Below, in pieces: positions 36,979 through 49,559 of a stretch of 64,000 nt of DNA; within the stretch, counting starts at the first letter, position 1, and each line of letters begins with the position of its first letter. The translations under genes were made by a program, and so were the position numbers. Source of the DNA: Darksidea phi (lineage: Eukaryota; Ascomycota; Dothideomycetes; Pleosporales; Lentitheciaceae); assembly GCA_030770425.1 (NCBI GenBank), contig JASJFT010000040.1, forward strand, positions 1 through 64,000, written 5' to 3'. The notes beneath the pieces were generated by a model, which saw nothing but the letters and a program-made list of their open reading frames with translations, was not told where the DNA came from and searched no databases.

Positions 36979-39900
36979 ATGGCTTCTAGCAACGGACAAA
37001 CCCAGCTTCGCTGCGCCGACTACCACGTCGCGTGGATCTGCCCCGTCGCGGATGTCGAGCTGCTACCCGCGCGACTGATGCTGGATGAGGAGCACCTCAC
37101 ACCGCCGTACAACACGTACTACGACGAGAACACGTACGCCTGCGGTACGATCAACGGCCATACCGTCGTCGTCGCGACCTGTCCGCAGGGCGAGACGGGC
37201 AACGTCAACGCGGGGCGCTTGACGGGGTCTATGTTTAAGACGTTTCCCAACATTAGGATGGCCGTACTCGTCGGCATCGGTGGCGGGATCCCTCGTGAAC
37301 CTGATCCTAAGAATCCGCTCAACGACATCCACCTCGGAGACGTCGTGGTCGGGTGGCCCGGCGACGGGGAGCCGGCCTGCGTCTATCACGAGCGTGGGAG
37401 GGCCAAGGTGGGCGGCGAGTTCAAGATAGTCGGCACGATGCAGAACCCGGACTGGCGGCTCACGAGCGCGCTAAGTATGCTCGCCATAGACCATAAACTA
37501 CGCCTGTCCAAGTTCCACGATCAGCTTACGCGGTTGCGAGACTTTGACGAGTTTGCGCACCCTGGCCTCGAACACGACCGGCTCTTCAAGGCCGGCTATC
37601 CCCACGCTGGTGGTTATGGATCGGACTGCACGGCGTGCGATCCAAACGAGCTCGTTCAGAGGCTTCTCCGGACAGAAGACGAGAAGAGCAAGTTCGTCTT
37701 CCACCAAGGACGGATCGCAACGGGGAACGCAGCCATCCGGGACGGTGAGCTGCGGGACCAGATCGGCGCGCGGTGCAGCGGGGCGCTCTGTGTCGAGATG
37801 GAGGCTGCGGGCGTCGATGTCAACAGGCGCTGCCTGGTCATCCGCGGTATCTCTAACTATGCCGACTCGCACGGGAGCGACATGTGGCGGCCATACGCGG
37901 CAGGGAAGGCGGCTGCATTCGCCAGAGAGCTGCTCTGCAGGATACAGCCAGGCACGGTCAGGGAGATGGAAGGTGTGAATGAAGGTCAGTGATGGACTTG
38001 CCATGGATTGGGCTGTGTCGTATACAGAGCTTAGCAGAACATCAATGGCGCTCCTTTTTGCCTTCTTTAACATGCGCAATATGCTGATGTCGAGCAGCGC
38101 CGTGGGTGGTTCCTTTCCTGAGACCGCGTTCCTTCGCCGGCCGAGAGTCTCAGCTCGCCCAGCTTGATGCGCACACCTTGTCGGAAGGTGGCCGACGGCT
38201 TGCAATATACGGCCTCGGCGGGTGCGGAAAGACGGCGCTCGCTCTCGAGGCAGCGTATCGGACGAGGGAGCAGCAACCTGCTCGCGCCGTCTTGTGGGTG
38301 CCGGCGGTCAGCCGAGAAAGCTTCGAGCAGGCATACCGAGAGATAGGGGCGCGCCTACGCATACCAGGCATCGCGGACGGCAATACGGACGTCAAGCAAC
38401 TCGTCAAGGCGAGGCTGAGCGACGAAGGCTCCGGCCAGTGGCTGATGGTGGTCGACAACGCAGACGACGACAGTGTGCTCTTCGGCACTCTTGGAGAGAA
38501 GAGCGGTGCAGACCGGCTCATCGACCGGCTCCCGCGCAGCCGTAAAGGAGCGATTGTGTTTACCACCCGCACTCGAGAGGCCGCGATCAAGCTGGCTGAG
38601 AGCAATGTCGTAGCGTTGGGCGAGTTGACAAAGCCAGAGGCAGAAGAGGTGCTGCGAAAGCGTCTGCTTCCAGAACATCAACAGCAACTCCAAGACGAGA
38701 AGACGGTAGCCGAGTTTGTCGGCATGCTCGCCTTTCTCGCTCTTGCCATCGTTCAGGCGGTAGCCTTCATCAACACAAACGACGTCACTCTCTCTGATTA
38801 CATGTCTGACTATCGAAGCAGCGAGAGAGACGCGATGACTCTTCTCAGCGAAGAGTTTGAGGACCATGGCCGATATCGGGATACCAGAAATCCAGTGGCC
38901 ACGACGTGGTACATCTCATTCAAACAGATCCAGAAAGAGAACGAGCTGGCGGCTGACCACTTGTCGTTCATGGCGTGCACAGCCAACACCGACATACCAG
39001 CGTCGATGCTGCTTGCGAACGGTTCCAAAGTTGAGCAGACGAAGGCCATCGGGACGCTAAAGGCTTATGCATTCGTCACCGAGCGGCAGGGCCAGAGAGA
39101 CGGATCGGCAGCAGAAACGGGAAAGCCAGAGAAGGCATTTGACGTCCACCCGCTTGTTCACCTAGCCATGCGGGGATGGTTGAAAGCACACGATCAGTGG
39201 ACCGTCTGGATGGAAACAACCTTGGAGAGACTAGTAGAGATCGTGCCCTTCGGCGATTACAATACGAGGGAGGTATGGACTGCTTATCTGCCTCACGCTA
39301 TGCATATCCTGGGAGTAGCCGAACTGTGCTGCATGGAAAGCCGGATGTCGCTGCTGGACCGGATAGGATGGTGCGAGGATACGCTAGGACGATACAGAGC
39401 CGCGGAGCTAGCTCATCGACAGATCCTTGAACAAAAGGAGAAGATTATGGGGAAAGAGCACCCAGGCACGCTGACAAGCATGAACAACTTGGCACTTGCA
39501 CTAAGCGGCCAGGGGAAGTACGCGGAGGCGGAGACGATATATCGAGCGACGCTGGTACTACAGGAGAAAATGCTAGGGAAGGAGCACCCACACACGCTGA
39601 CGAGTATGAACAACTTAGCACTTATACTAAGCAACCAGGGGAAGTACGCAGAGGCGGAGACGATACATCGGGCGACGCTGGCACTGCGGGAGAAGGTGTC
39701 AGGGAAGGAGCACCCACATACGCTGACGAGTATGAGCAACTTGGCACTTATACTAAAAGGTCAGGGGAAGTACACAGAGGCGGAGACGATACATCGAGCG
39801 ACGCTGGCACTAGGGGAGAAGGTATTAGGGAAGGAGCACCCACACACGCTGACGAGTATGAACAACTTAGCACTTATACTAAGCAACCAGGGGAAGTACG

Positions 39901-40337
39901 CAGAGGCGGAGACGATACATCGGGCGACGCTGGCACTGCGGGAGAAGGTGTCAGGGAAGGAGCACCCACATACGCTGACGAGTATGAGCAATTTGGCACT
40001 TATACTAAGCGGCCAGGGGAAGTACGCAGAGGCGGAGACGATACATCGAGCAACGCTAGCACTGGAGGAGAAGGTGCTGGGGAAGGAACACCCAGGCACG
40101 CTGAGGAGCCTCTACAGTCTTGCTCACTTGCTGCATCAACGGACACAGTATGATGAAGCTTCATCACTTTATCGCAGAGCTTGCGCTGGCTATCAGGAGA
40201 CACTGGGCCCAGATCATCCAACTACCCGAAAATGCCTCAATCACTATGCCTTGCTTCAGGAACTGTGCATTTCAGAGCCTTCCGACAGCGCCTCAGTCGA
40301 GGTATCGCACAGTCTCACTCATCCCACACTCCAGTGA
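36979..40337 (+). CDS. NLR-type STAND protein: PNP-like domain, NB-ARC, TPR repeats
   Basis: A fungal NOD-like receptor of the kind linked to non-self recognition and programmed cell death. I join exon 1 (36979-37984) to exon 2 (38098-40337) across a 113-base phase-1 intron. A donor at 37973 is also in frame. The product is about 1,081 residues. Residues 12-320 form a purine-nucleoside-phosphorylase-like domain ('AVLVGIGGGIP', 'LGDVVVGWP', 'CVEMEAAG'). The NB-ARC domain follows: 'MVPFLRPRSFAGRE', P-loop GLGGCGKT, Walker B 'WLMVVDNADD', sensor 'IVFTTRTR', 'LALAIVQA' (GLPL-like) and 'DVHPLVH' (MHD-like). About seven 42-residue tetratricopeptide repeats follow, from about 39390 to 40240 (core 'GKYAEAETIHRATLAL'). 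Several repeats are almost identical in DNA, a sign of recent expansion. It lies about 1.3 kb from the transposon block. The ligand and death effector are not evident. Confidence 0.9.
39574..39991 (+). repeat. Recently duplicated TPR units inside the NLR gene
   Basis: Bases 39574-39739 and 39826-39991 are identical over 166 bases, at a spacing of exactly 252, i.e. two 126-base (42-codon) TPR units. Adjacent single units are also very similar. Such identity among tandem units, with the frame kept, points to recent duplication or gene conversion. Confidence 0.95.
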
Positions 40338-40868
40338 TCCTTGGAGCCTGTCACAGTACGACGGAAAGAGACTTCGAAACGGCAGAAACTATTCCGGAAA
40401 CTAGGCTTGAAGTAACACACCATTCCGTGATTACCTATCCGAGGAATCGGATTGTTCATCAAGATGGCGTTCGAGATTATACCCTGACAAATTTCTCGTT
40501 TCGGAGATAAGACAGCAGCAGGTTGCCTCTAGTGGCGCGGTGGAAGTAGATCAGGACAAGGTTTGCACGTTCACCGACAGTCACCTGCAATATCAGAGAT
40601 TGTTCATTGCTGTATGTGGAGCGTACTCTTGGTTTGATAGCTATAACGTGGGGCGGGTCGCCAATAAAGACCCCATATGTACACCCGCTTTGGAAGAGAG
40701 CAATTTACAAGAAATAAAAAAGTAGCTATCGTGCCGCAAGGGAATGGAACGCACGAGGGCAAGAAGGAGAAGGGGTTCCATATGAACAGCGAAGCAAATC
40801 ACAAAAAAAAAAAAAAAAAATGCGTGACCCAGCGAGCGACTTAGCAAATCGGGCGAAGGGGACCAACT
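40338..40868. other. Convergent intergenic region with poly-A run
   Basis: About 530 bases between the ends of the NLR and oxidase genes. It includes a run of 19 A's at 40802-40820. No gene is supported, and short open frames here look random. It presumably holds both 3' untranslated regions. Confidence 0.6.
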
Positions 40869-42819
40869 TTAAAACACGAAGCGGTGATAGCGCGGGATGG
40901 GACCAGCAGCCTTGGAAGAGAGACCCCGCTTCTCTGCAGATCCATCTTCCCACGCCTCTCGAAGAGCTTCCTCGACCTGTGCAAGCTCGCTATACGGCTG
41001 CTCACGGGCTATCTCTTCCACCCTGCCACTGATCGCTTGCTGCGTGAAGGGACCGGACCTGGCTTCAAAGTCGCTCTGGACGAACGGCTTCGCGGACCAG
41101 CGGGGATCTTCGGGGTCACCGAAATCCGTCACCTCGTCGTAACCAAAGTCTCGGAGCTTCGTCACGTTGAAAGCAGCCATCATGTCGTGGTCCTCATGGA
41201 TGAGGTTGTGGCAGTGGAACATATAGACGCCGTTCCATGGGGCGTAGTGCGCTTCGACCTTGACCACTTCGTTCTTGCCAAGCCAAACAACGTCCTTCAA
41301 ACCCGCAGCCTCATACGGTTCGACGCCTCGACCATTGCGCGCAATGACTCTGAAGTCGACCAAGTGCACGTGGATCGGGTGAGTCCAGCCACCGGATGAG
41401 TTCTCAAGCTCCCAAATTTCGACCTTGCCACGAGGAACATTAGCGAGCACGCGGTTCTCAGCGTCTGCGAAGCCAACGTTGTTGATGAGCCATTGGCCAT
41501 TTGAGCGATGGAAACGGAAGTGGTGATCGATGCCCGAAGAAGATGGAGGAAATGGAACGTTTCGCAATGTTGAGGGCACGGTGGACGTATCGGTGACCGG
41601 AGTGCTGCTAACTACAAACTTCATGACCTTGTCTGTATTGTCATACTCGTCATCAACTGCAATACCACCGGCGTCCTGGATGTTGCGGAGCTCAATCGTC
41701 TGACCTGCATATTGTGAAAAGTCGAAGACGACCTCATAGCGTTCAGCCGGGGCATCCTTGAGATCCGTAACTTGGACCGGGTTTGTAAGAAGTCCTGCAT
41801 CCGAGGCGATAACCTTGAAAGGAATCTTGGTGTTGAGTGCGTTGGACTTCACAAAGTAAAGGTCGAAATTCCGAGAGAGGGCAGCGTTGAGAAAGCGAAG
41901 CCTGTACTTGCGCGGTTGGACGTTAAGGAATGGCCACGGTTGGCCGTTGACATGAATAACGTCACCCCACAAACTCTTTTCTTCGCCCTGGCTGGACTTC
42001 AAGGTGCCGTCTGAGTTGTAGTACTTTGCAGAGAGGACAAGCGGTATGTCAAATGTGCCGTAGCCGGAGGGCAGTCCAAGAGCATCCTCAGCAGAATCGG
42101 TAATGAGATATGCACCGGCCTGGCCAAAGTAGGCATTTTCAGCAGTCTGCAAACATTAGTGTACGAATTGTGCTTGAGAGAAAGGGGCATACCCAATGCA
42201 CAGCGTGATCGTGATACCACAAGAATCGAGCCGATTCGTAGTTGGGGTAATAGTAGTCCTTGTACTCGCCGGGGTTGGTGATATCCTCCGCCCACCCATC
42301 AAACGGAGCACGCGACGGCGACCCATGGAGATGAACCGAGTTCTCCCTATCGGCATTGTTCACAAAGCGAACAACTGACTCTGTGCCCCTGGGAACGATG
42401 ATCGTAGGGCCAGGTGACATGCCTTCATAGCCTACGAGACGGGCGGGTTTGAGATTGGGGTACACCTGCTGAGTGAAAGGCTTGATTTCAAATTCATAGT
42501 ACCAGATCTCGTTCCCTGTGACCGGATTGGTGATTTTCCTACGAATGATTAATTGTGCCGTTTAACAACACTGATCGTTCTGAAGTACTTACTGCTTTGG
42601 CGTTGCGACAGGAGGAATAGGAAGACTCTTCTGGTATAGCGTGTACTCCGGACTGCTACCACCCTTTCTGAGCTGTACATCATCCGCAGGGTCATCTTCC
42701 ACAACCTCAGCAAGAGCAGATGTTTCTGGAGCAGGTATTTCAGAAACAAAGCGATCCTGCCCAAAACAACGAGCAGCAAGCGTAAGAGCAAGCGTCGCCC
42801 GAGCGAGCTTCGACAACAT
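40869..42819 (-). CDS. Secreted multicopper oxidase, bilirubin-oxidase/laccase-like
   Basis: A copper enzyme that oxidises phenolic or tetrapyrrole-like substrates and reduces O2 to water, probably outside the cell. Exons on the minus strand are 42819-42593, 42538-42193 and 42146-40869, with introns of 54 and 46 bases. Phases agree and give 616 residues. The start 'MLSKLARATLALTLAARCFG' opens a signal peptide. All four copper motifs are present: 'HLHGSPSRAPFDGW', 'WYHDHAVHW' (its last codon completes exon 2), 'HPIHVHLVDF' and 'HCHNLIHEDHDMM'. In the last of these the Met in the axial position suits a bilirubin-oxidase-type type-1 site. An upstream in-frame ATG at 42942 exists, but the hydrophobic signal favours 42819. 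The physiological substrate cannot be deduced; a pigment, detoxification or lignin role is possible. Confidence 0.9.
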
Positions 42820-42922
42820 GATGATAAGATAGTCAGAACAATATGCCAAAGAATGAATGAAGGAAGGAACGGTACAAAGTCGAGTTGATAGCCGATGGTT
42901 CTCTTCATGAGCTTCGTATTGG

Positions 42923-42930
42923 TATTTATA
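42923..42930 (-). promoter_or_regulatory. Possible TATA box of the multicopper oxidase
   Basis: 'TATAAATA' on the minus strand about 104 bases upstream of the chosen ATG. Position and sequence fit a TATA element, but no transcription start is known. Confidence 0.35.
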
Positions 42931-43065
42931 CTTCAGTTCCAACCATATATCATAGGAACCTTGACCATATCCCCCGCGTCCAGATGCTGTCCGGTCTATT
43001 CTCGGAGCTTTTGTAAAGGGCTACTGCTCGTGCGGAGGCATTTCCGCTGCATCAGACTATCGAAT

Positions 43066-43212
43066 TTATCTGCATGGCGTTCGCACAATGGCGGCTAGGT
43101 TATCCTCAGTGTCGGGATAGGCGTGGTAGGCCTCTCCTACAGCGGCACTAGCGGGCGCGATCATCCACACAATAGTCAAGAAAAGGAAGGAGAAGAAATT
43201 GGAGTGTCTCAT
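43066..43212 (-). CDS. Possible small secreted peptide, 48 residues
   Basis: An ATG at 43212 opens a 48-residue frame. Its first 23 residues look like a signal peptide: 'MRHSNFF', then 'SFLFLTIVWMIAPASA', with an Ala-x-Ala cleavage site. They are followed by a short mature part, 'AVGEAYHAYPDTED' and a single Cys near the end. The frame could extend upstream to 43296. No homology is recognised and the length is near what occurs by chance, so this is a candidate only. It lies upstream of the multicopper oxidase on the same strand, with no sign of a shared transcript. Confidence 0.25.
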   Translation of the reverse strand: MRHSNFFSFLFLTIVWMIAPASAAVGEAYHAYPDTEDNLAAIVRTPCR

Positions 43213-43296
43213 GGCGTTCATGGAGCGGTCTTGGCGGAAGCGGACTTCGTGAATGTCGCTGGCGCCTAGAATGAGGAGGGCGTCAAGACATTGCAA

Positions 43297-46006
43297 GCCA
43301 CAGCTCTCTACGAGCTTAAGCGGCTCTGAAGGCTGGACTGGGGGGTGTGTAGGTCGACTTAGATTTGCAGGTTGCGATATATCAATCCGAAAGCAACCGT
43401 ATGTGGGAGTCAGTGGCCATTGAGTATGGTCTCTGCCCTAGGTAGTGTTCGTCTTCTTTCAAGTAGTCTTTCGACTCCAATGAGGGGGCGGCGAATCAAA
43501 GTTGATGTACTACTAGACTGACCAAGTAGTGGTTATTTCCGCAATGACATGGAGTACAGTTGGCGTCCCAGTAACGGGAATGTATGAGCTTAACCTAGCT
43601 TGACGGACCCCGACCGGTAAGCACGGATTGCTTGACTTCCTTGGCACCTGCTTGGATTGAGATTCTCAATACACTGCAGCACTGGCGGGCGCTAGAGGTT
43701 TCTTTACTTAGCAACCGTATACCCGGTGGCGGTGTGAAGACGTTCTGGTACTTACATTGGCCTAATTGTCCATTTTCTACGTACGTTTCCCCCGCAAATT
43801 GTCGCACAGGAAAAATTCCTAGACTTTACATGCGATAAACTTACGTGGTGGATGTCAGTGAACTCCGGGGCAAGCTCAACCGAACACATTCCGCCTGGTC
43901 GGAGATCAATCAATACTCTAAAGTCAAGGTTCCCTAAAAAGGAGATCAAAGGCCTGTCATGTGTAGGTTAGCCTTCGCAGGGTCATGACACACATATGCA
44001 CACGCGGAGGATCCACAGGATCTTCTCGGATGGTATCGGGAGCCCATTAAAATAGGAATTCTGGTATGGGAACGGCCCGCTGCCGAGCAACTACCATTAG
44101 CGAGGCCGCACCCTTTAATTGATTTTGCGGCTGGCGCCCGAGAATTAGTTCCTAGTTCGCTGATGATAGCATAGTACCGCTTTGAGAATCCTATTAGTCC
44201 GTAAACAGACTGACCATCAACGAACCTCATAACTTCGCTGCAGGCATACCCCCAGTGTCGCTTTGTTTCGTTCTTGAGGTAGGCATATTGTTATGAAAAT
44301 GGCGCAAGCCTCCGCCCCAGCCGCAGACGTAAACGAGTCATGGCTCAAAATACGCACGAAGTGTACCTCCCAGCACCGGGAAGTCTGACCTTTGCGCCAC
44401 ACACAAGATCTATGACGACCTCGGATTCTCTAAATCTTACACCTACTCTGTGTACGGCTCATACCTGGTCACGGTAAAGCAAACCTTTTCTTCTTGCACT
44501 AGCGTTCTTTAGTAGTCTGTTGGCTAGTGTGTGCACCAAATTGGAGAACCTCATTCAACAAACGCCATAACCCGTATTATGCCACACCACGCTGGTCTCG
44601 CGTCTCGATGTGTCCTTGTGACTTACCCACTCTTCCACCAACCACGTCCTTCTACCACCAACCCTTAACGCTCACCATCCAAGCCTCGCGAAGCGAGCCC
44701 GTTCACGACCCAGAAACGGAACTTCTTGGCACCCTAAATCGCGGAGTAGGATTCCGCGAATGCATACTCGAAGCTGAAAGAGTTGGAGGCGAGTCTTGGC
44801 GTTGGTATGCCGAAGCCGACGGGATCTAAACTTGGGTCCTGAGCCACGTGCAGTATCCTGAATTTCAATGGTATAGCGAACACGAATATGCCGAGTATCT
44901 TCTTCAGCTTGTACGCGCAGGTTGACAGATATTCGCCACGCAAATACGAAGTTAGACGTTACGAGATGAGCGCAGGATCGAATTCTTTGCTGACGCTTGC
45001 TAGCATTGGTAACCAATCAGATGCCAACCCCTGGATGTTGAAGCAAAATCCAATAAAACTTGACTGAGGGCGGGTGCGGCCAGGGGTCCATGTACAGCTG
45101 CAGCCTACGAACTCGCTCAAAGTCCGTACATGTGCTTCCATGGTGCGAGTGCGAGGGGCATGCAAGCTGTGTATGACATCGGTATCTTTTCCACCCACCT
45201 AAGAATCCCTCCGCGCCGCAAGAAGACATCGGTGTTTTGCCTCCTTAGGGAATAGCAAACTATGGAAAAGGCCCGACGGAGCGGGCCTACTTGGCAGGTA
45301 TCTCAATCGTTGTGGTCACGATGGCGCCTGGCGCCGGAGCTTGAATGCAGTCAAGTTAAGCAGGAGCGCGTGCTCAGACCACCCCCGTTAAGCAGCATAT
45401 GCATACGGTGGGGATGCCCAACTCTGGTATGCAGGTCTCCTGGAGGCGTATTGCAGTCTCTCCTTGATGAAGTCTATGAGTGTTTGGCTTAGACGGCTCG
45501 AGCGAGTCCCGCATCATCTATTTCTCCATTCATTGCTTGCTCTCTTCAGGGTGTGCTTACTGGATGGGCGTTCGGAATGCAAATCCTACGTACAAGTTAG
45601 TGACAAGTGTTGATTGAGGTCGTTCCGCCCGTGCAGCGGGCTTCCCTGGTCGACATGACATCCAAGCTTAGAACGAGCCCAAAAGCTGCATCCTTCTATG
45701 AGCTCAACCGCTCGCAACATCCGACCCGAAGGTTTTGCCGTTTACACTAAGCTTTCGCACTGGCTTGCGAATAAGGAAACAGTGGACGCTGTTTGCGCAT
45801 AAATATACTGTTATGGGTGGTCAAGAAGAGGTCGTTGACCGCCAAGTAGGGACAATCATCTACTTTTGTCGTTATTAATATCCTCACTAGCGGATATTTC
45901 TTATTTGAATTAAACTACTCTAAGCAGCACCATTCGTGTCCGAAAAAGGCAACGACGTGCAGCCCTGGATCGGTGTTACGCTTTCCCATACAAAAGTGCG
46001 CCTGTC
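43297..46006. other. Gene-free stretch of ordinary base composition
   Basis: About 2.7 kb with normal CA/TG content. Only short open frames (100 codons or fewer) occur, without recognisable motifs or sensible splice combinations. I found no transposon remnant, tRNA or clear rRNA. A segment near 45340-45460 has words that weakly recall 5S rRNA control regions but does not align as a 5S gene. Confidence 0.5.
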
Positions 46007-49000
46007 TCAATCGCTCTCCACACCCGCCTCAACCCCAATATCACCAGTATGCCCGCCAATGCTAGATCTATCGCCACTTTGCGAGCCTTCAGCCTCACTA
46101 TTAAACCCACTGTTCGCGCCACTGGTAGCCCTCTCCTTCTCTTCTTCAATCTCTTCAGCTGCTTCCCAATCCTCCACAACCTCAGTCTTTTTCTGCTTCT
46201 CCTTCCTTTTCTTCATGCTAGTGAGACTCAGCACAGCAAAGCCACCTTTGTTTCCAATCGGGGTAGTCTGCTGTAAGGACTGGGGTGGAGCGCCTTTTGC
46301 GGCAACTTGACTCCATCCGGCGCCTGGTGAGTCTGTCTCCTTCCGCAGAATGTTAAGAAACGCGTCTAAGCGAGCAAGCTGAAGCTTGCCTACTTTCTGA
46401 GATGACATTGCTTCAGATAACGCGGGTTTCACGGACTCCAACATGGCTTGCACTTCGCGATCGGGAAGGCTGACGCGCGCTGCAATTGGTGGCTTGAGTG
46501 CCACCTCCTCGGTTGGTAAGAAGCTAATATCGAGCTCGAGCGGGAAAGATGTCTTCGACATAACGTTCTTCAGTAAGGCCTTGACCTCTTCAATGGTTAG
46601 GGCGAAACGTGGGTTGGTGATTAAGAAGGCATTGTAGGGATCGTTAGAGACGTTGGCGAGCTTCGGACGAGAGACGCGGTTGGGTGGTGTTGCTGGTGCG
46701 GTCGCACGCTGGACTTGTCGGATTCTTATACATTCAGCAAGGGTTTTCATGGGTGCCATAACAAAGCGAGGGGTCTTGAATATAGCCACATGGCGATGAG
46801 GCTCGGGATCCATGCTCTCAGAGTCGAATCCAAAATCTTCCGCAAGCGAGTGCAAGAACGCGCGCTGTTTCCGAGGCATTGGCTTGGAGCGGAGTCTTTT
46901 TTCTTCTGGTTTAGCTGCGAACAGCCTTAACTCCTTCTCCTGCGCGGCAGCCCAAGTGGAGTTCTGCTGGTACATGTTTAAAGTGTCGGCGGAATAAGGG
47001 ACGTGATCAGTCTGGTGACTCGGGTCAACATTGAGGGCCAACGCAAGTTTTCGGTTTCGTTCTAGGCGTGCGCATTCTTCATCGCATTTGAGAGTCTTTT
47101 TCGAGTTTCCATCGTTGTTCTTCGATGCGATGCACTTCGCTTCCTGCTTGATCCTTTGGCACTCACAGGTAATGAATATCTTGTGCTGGCAAGGTTTGTC
47201 TTCTTTGCAGGGAACGGGAGAATGACATGCGGCCATGCAGGGGTGACCGCAGACGCTCAATTGCTTGCCGCAGGATTGCCTACAAGGCTCCTCGCACTCT
47301 TGCGGGCGGTGGCACTGTTTCTGGCATAGGTGCGCGCCACATCTCAATCGTTGTCCGCATATCTCGCCGCAACGCACCTCGTTGAGCCAACAGGGTTGAT
47401 TTTTTAATATCGTTTTACCACAGAGGCAAGGCTTCGTAGTCAGGAAGGGACACTTGGGGCAGTCCTCGTCATTTTCGTGGCAATTGTGCGCTACTTGCGG
47501 ATGACCGCAATCTTTCGCCCGCTCACACTGAAATCCACATGGTGGAGGCCGGGTGCCGCATGGAAGGGGCGGTTGTAGAACAGTTCGTCCACAGTCGCAA
47601 CTGATCTCTTCGAAAATCGCTTCCCGACATGTGCCGCAAGGGCCTTTGTGGCAAAGCTCCTGGCAGCGATGGTCGGAATTGCCTAGACATATCAGCAAAG
47701 GCCACGGGAGGCAAGTGCCCTAAAGGTACATGGGCCTTGTCTTGTGTCGTACTTACCACACCTGAGCTGACGCCCACAACTGCGGGTACAGATATGCTCA
47801 GCCTCGAAGCCATCGTCAGGCTGACGCCGAGCAGAGTCGAGAGGTCGAGGTTTGCGGCGTTGAGCCTGACGTTCGGCAGCTTTCCGTTCGCCGGAACAGC
47901 AACGATCTCCACACTCATGCCGGCCACAGTTTAAAGAAACGCGGCAAATACGCATGCATTGAGGGAATGCCTCGTCGCCTTGGTGACAAACAGTCGAAGA
48001 ATTGGTGCGTCCGCAACGGCAGGCAATGGAAATGACCCGCAGACATGGCAGACAATCGCCCTGGTGGCACGGCTGCGGGCATGTGTGCCCGCAGTCGAGG
48101 GTCTTCCCGCATGGTTTCGTGCAGTTTGGTATAGCATCTTCGCATGTAGATCGGACGGCACCGGGAATCTCCGCGAGTGGCGTCTTACCACAGGGACAGT
48201 GGGAAACGACGTCGGGTGAGCGCGGACAATGCGACGACCTAGCGTCTTGTTGATGACATGGCTTGTCGCAATTGTGCTTTCCGCAGTCGAAGGCTCGTCC
48301 GCAAGTGTTGGGGCATTCGAATACACCGGTCCAGTTTTCAACAGCCTCCGAACCGTCTTCTGCAATACGTGACCGGCTGCTGCTTCGCTCGACTCCTCGG
48401 TCGCAGCACATGATGTCTTTTTGTACCTGACCACAATAGCATTGCGCAGGGATGAGAACATGGCAAGCACCACATGAGCCTTCATGGCATGGGCGAGAGC
48501 AGTAGTGCTCCCCACAAGGCATGAGATGGCCGCAAATGTCGCCACAACTCCAGCCATGCTCGTAGTCGGTATCGGCGCAACGTTGGGTGAGTGACGTCTT
48601 CTTGCAGAAGCAGAGTTGAGTCGGGCCCATCAGTGTGCAGGGCGGGCAGGGGCCGGCGTGGCAAGTGGTTGGGCATGGGTGGGGACACTTCTTCGGGAGT
48701 ACTCGGGGTCGAGCACTGCGTGAAGTTAGTAATTGACTAGCATACAAGCACATAGTCGAGGTGTTTGAACGTACCAGGTTTGACCACAAGAGAATGGCGG
48801 CAATCCAGGCAACGATTTGGGCTCATCTTCCTTTTCACACCAGCACGAGAAAGCCTTGGGCAACTCATCCTTGGGCAAATTACAGCCTGGGCAGCGCCAT
48901 TGTCGGGGTGGCGGCAGTTCCCCTTCAGGCGCCTGTTGACGGGCGGCTGCGGAGCCCTCGTTGGTCGACCACTTCTTTATACATGTCAGGTGGAAGACGG

Positions 49001-49559
49001 TCCAGCAGGTCCTGCACGACCACACTCCTTTGGACGTTCTCCTAACCTCTTCGGTGCAGATGGCGCACTCATAGTGTCCGTTGTCGATATCCTCGTGGAT
49101 CCGTGTGGTGATGTCCGGGGCTGTCGACTTGGGCTTTTGGGGCTGTCTCTGGCGTGGCGGTCGTGGGTGTCGTGGGAGAATCGGTCGACCGGGCTGGAAG
49201 GAGGGTGCATCGGGCTGCAGGCCAGCGGGTGCCGCATTGTCACTCTCCACGGTCAATTGCCCCCCAAACTGTCGTCCGCCCACCGCTCGTGCTGGAAATC
49301 GAGGCTGCTCGCGGACACCTCCTCTCTCTCCGTCGTCTACGCCAGCACGGCGGGGTTGGCCGCGCCCTCGCCCTCTCCCCCGGCCGCGCCCTCGTCCGCC
49401 ATCACCTCCACCCCGTCCGCCACGCTGTGCCGGCTGTGCCGGCTGTGTCTGTCCCTGGTCTTGCAGCGGTCGTTCGTCATGCAGTGGGCCGCCGGTCGGA
49501 CGATTTCGATTTCGCGGGCGTCGGCGGCGTGTACTACCTGTGGTGGGGCCAGCGTCCAT
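46007..49559 (-). CDS. FAP1: NF-X1-type zinc-finger protein with RING/PHD-like finger and R3H domain
   Basis: A homologue of human NFX1 and yeast Fap1, a probable nuclear regulator or ubiquitin ligase; Fap1 binds the FKBP12 prolyl isomerase. Exons on the minus strand are 49559-48775, 48715-47757 and 47682-46007, with introns of 59 and 74 bases. All phases match, giving 1,139 residues. The order is: a Gly/Arg-rich disordered tail (residues about 45-70, 'RGRGRGRGRGRG'); a RING/PHD-like Cys-His finger (about 165-230, 'CAICTEEV...CRTCWTVFHLTC...WRCPGC'); and then some ten NF-X1 Cys-rich fingers. Examples of the fingers are 'CGHTCPQPCHQGDCLPC' and 'CGQRLRCGAHLCQKQCH'. An R3H-like segment follows ('RKQRAFLHSLAEDFGF', 'RHVAIFKTPRF'), and the C-terminus is acidic. 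The start is the first ATG in frame and shares a 378-base divergent region with BIG1. Confidence 0.92.

Noticed and set aside
37498..38205. Long minus-strand open frame (235 codons) across the NLR gene
   Set aside because: It is a shadow of the GC-rich NLR coding strand; no domain was recognised, and the plus-strand product is clearly a known family.
39413..40099. Ser/Cys-rich minus-strand repeat frames (39413-39739, 39761-40099)
   Set aside because: They are the reverse-strand reading of the near-identical TPR repeats, which leaves both strands open by chance.
38106..40337. NB-ARC/TPR part as an independent gene
   Set aside because: It has no ATG at its start (the first codon is an internal GTG), and a phase-compatible intron joins it to the PNP-like exon upstream, as in known fungal NLRs.
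44527..44829. 100-codon plus-strand frame
   Set aside because: No motif, no plausible partner exon, and its amino-acid make-up looks like random translation.
45262..45492. 5S rRNA-like words ('agttaagcaggagcgcg', 'ggtggggatgccc')
   Set aside because: The spacing and the rest of the sequence do not match a fungal 5S rRNA. At most this is a decayed copy, so no RNA gene is called.
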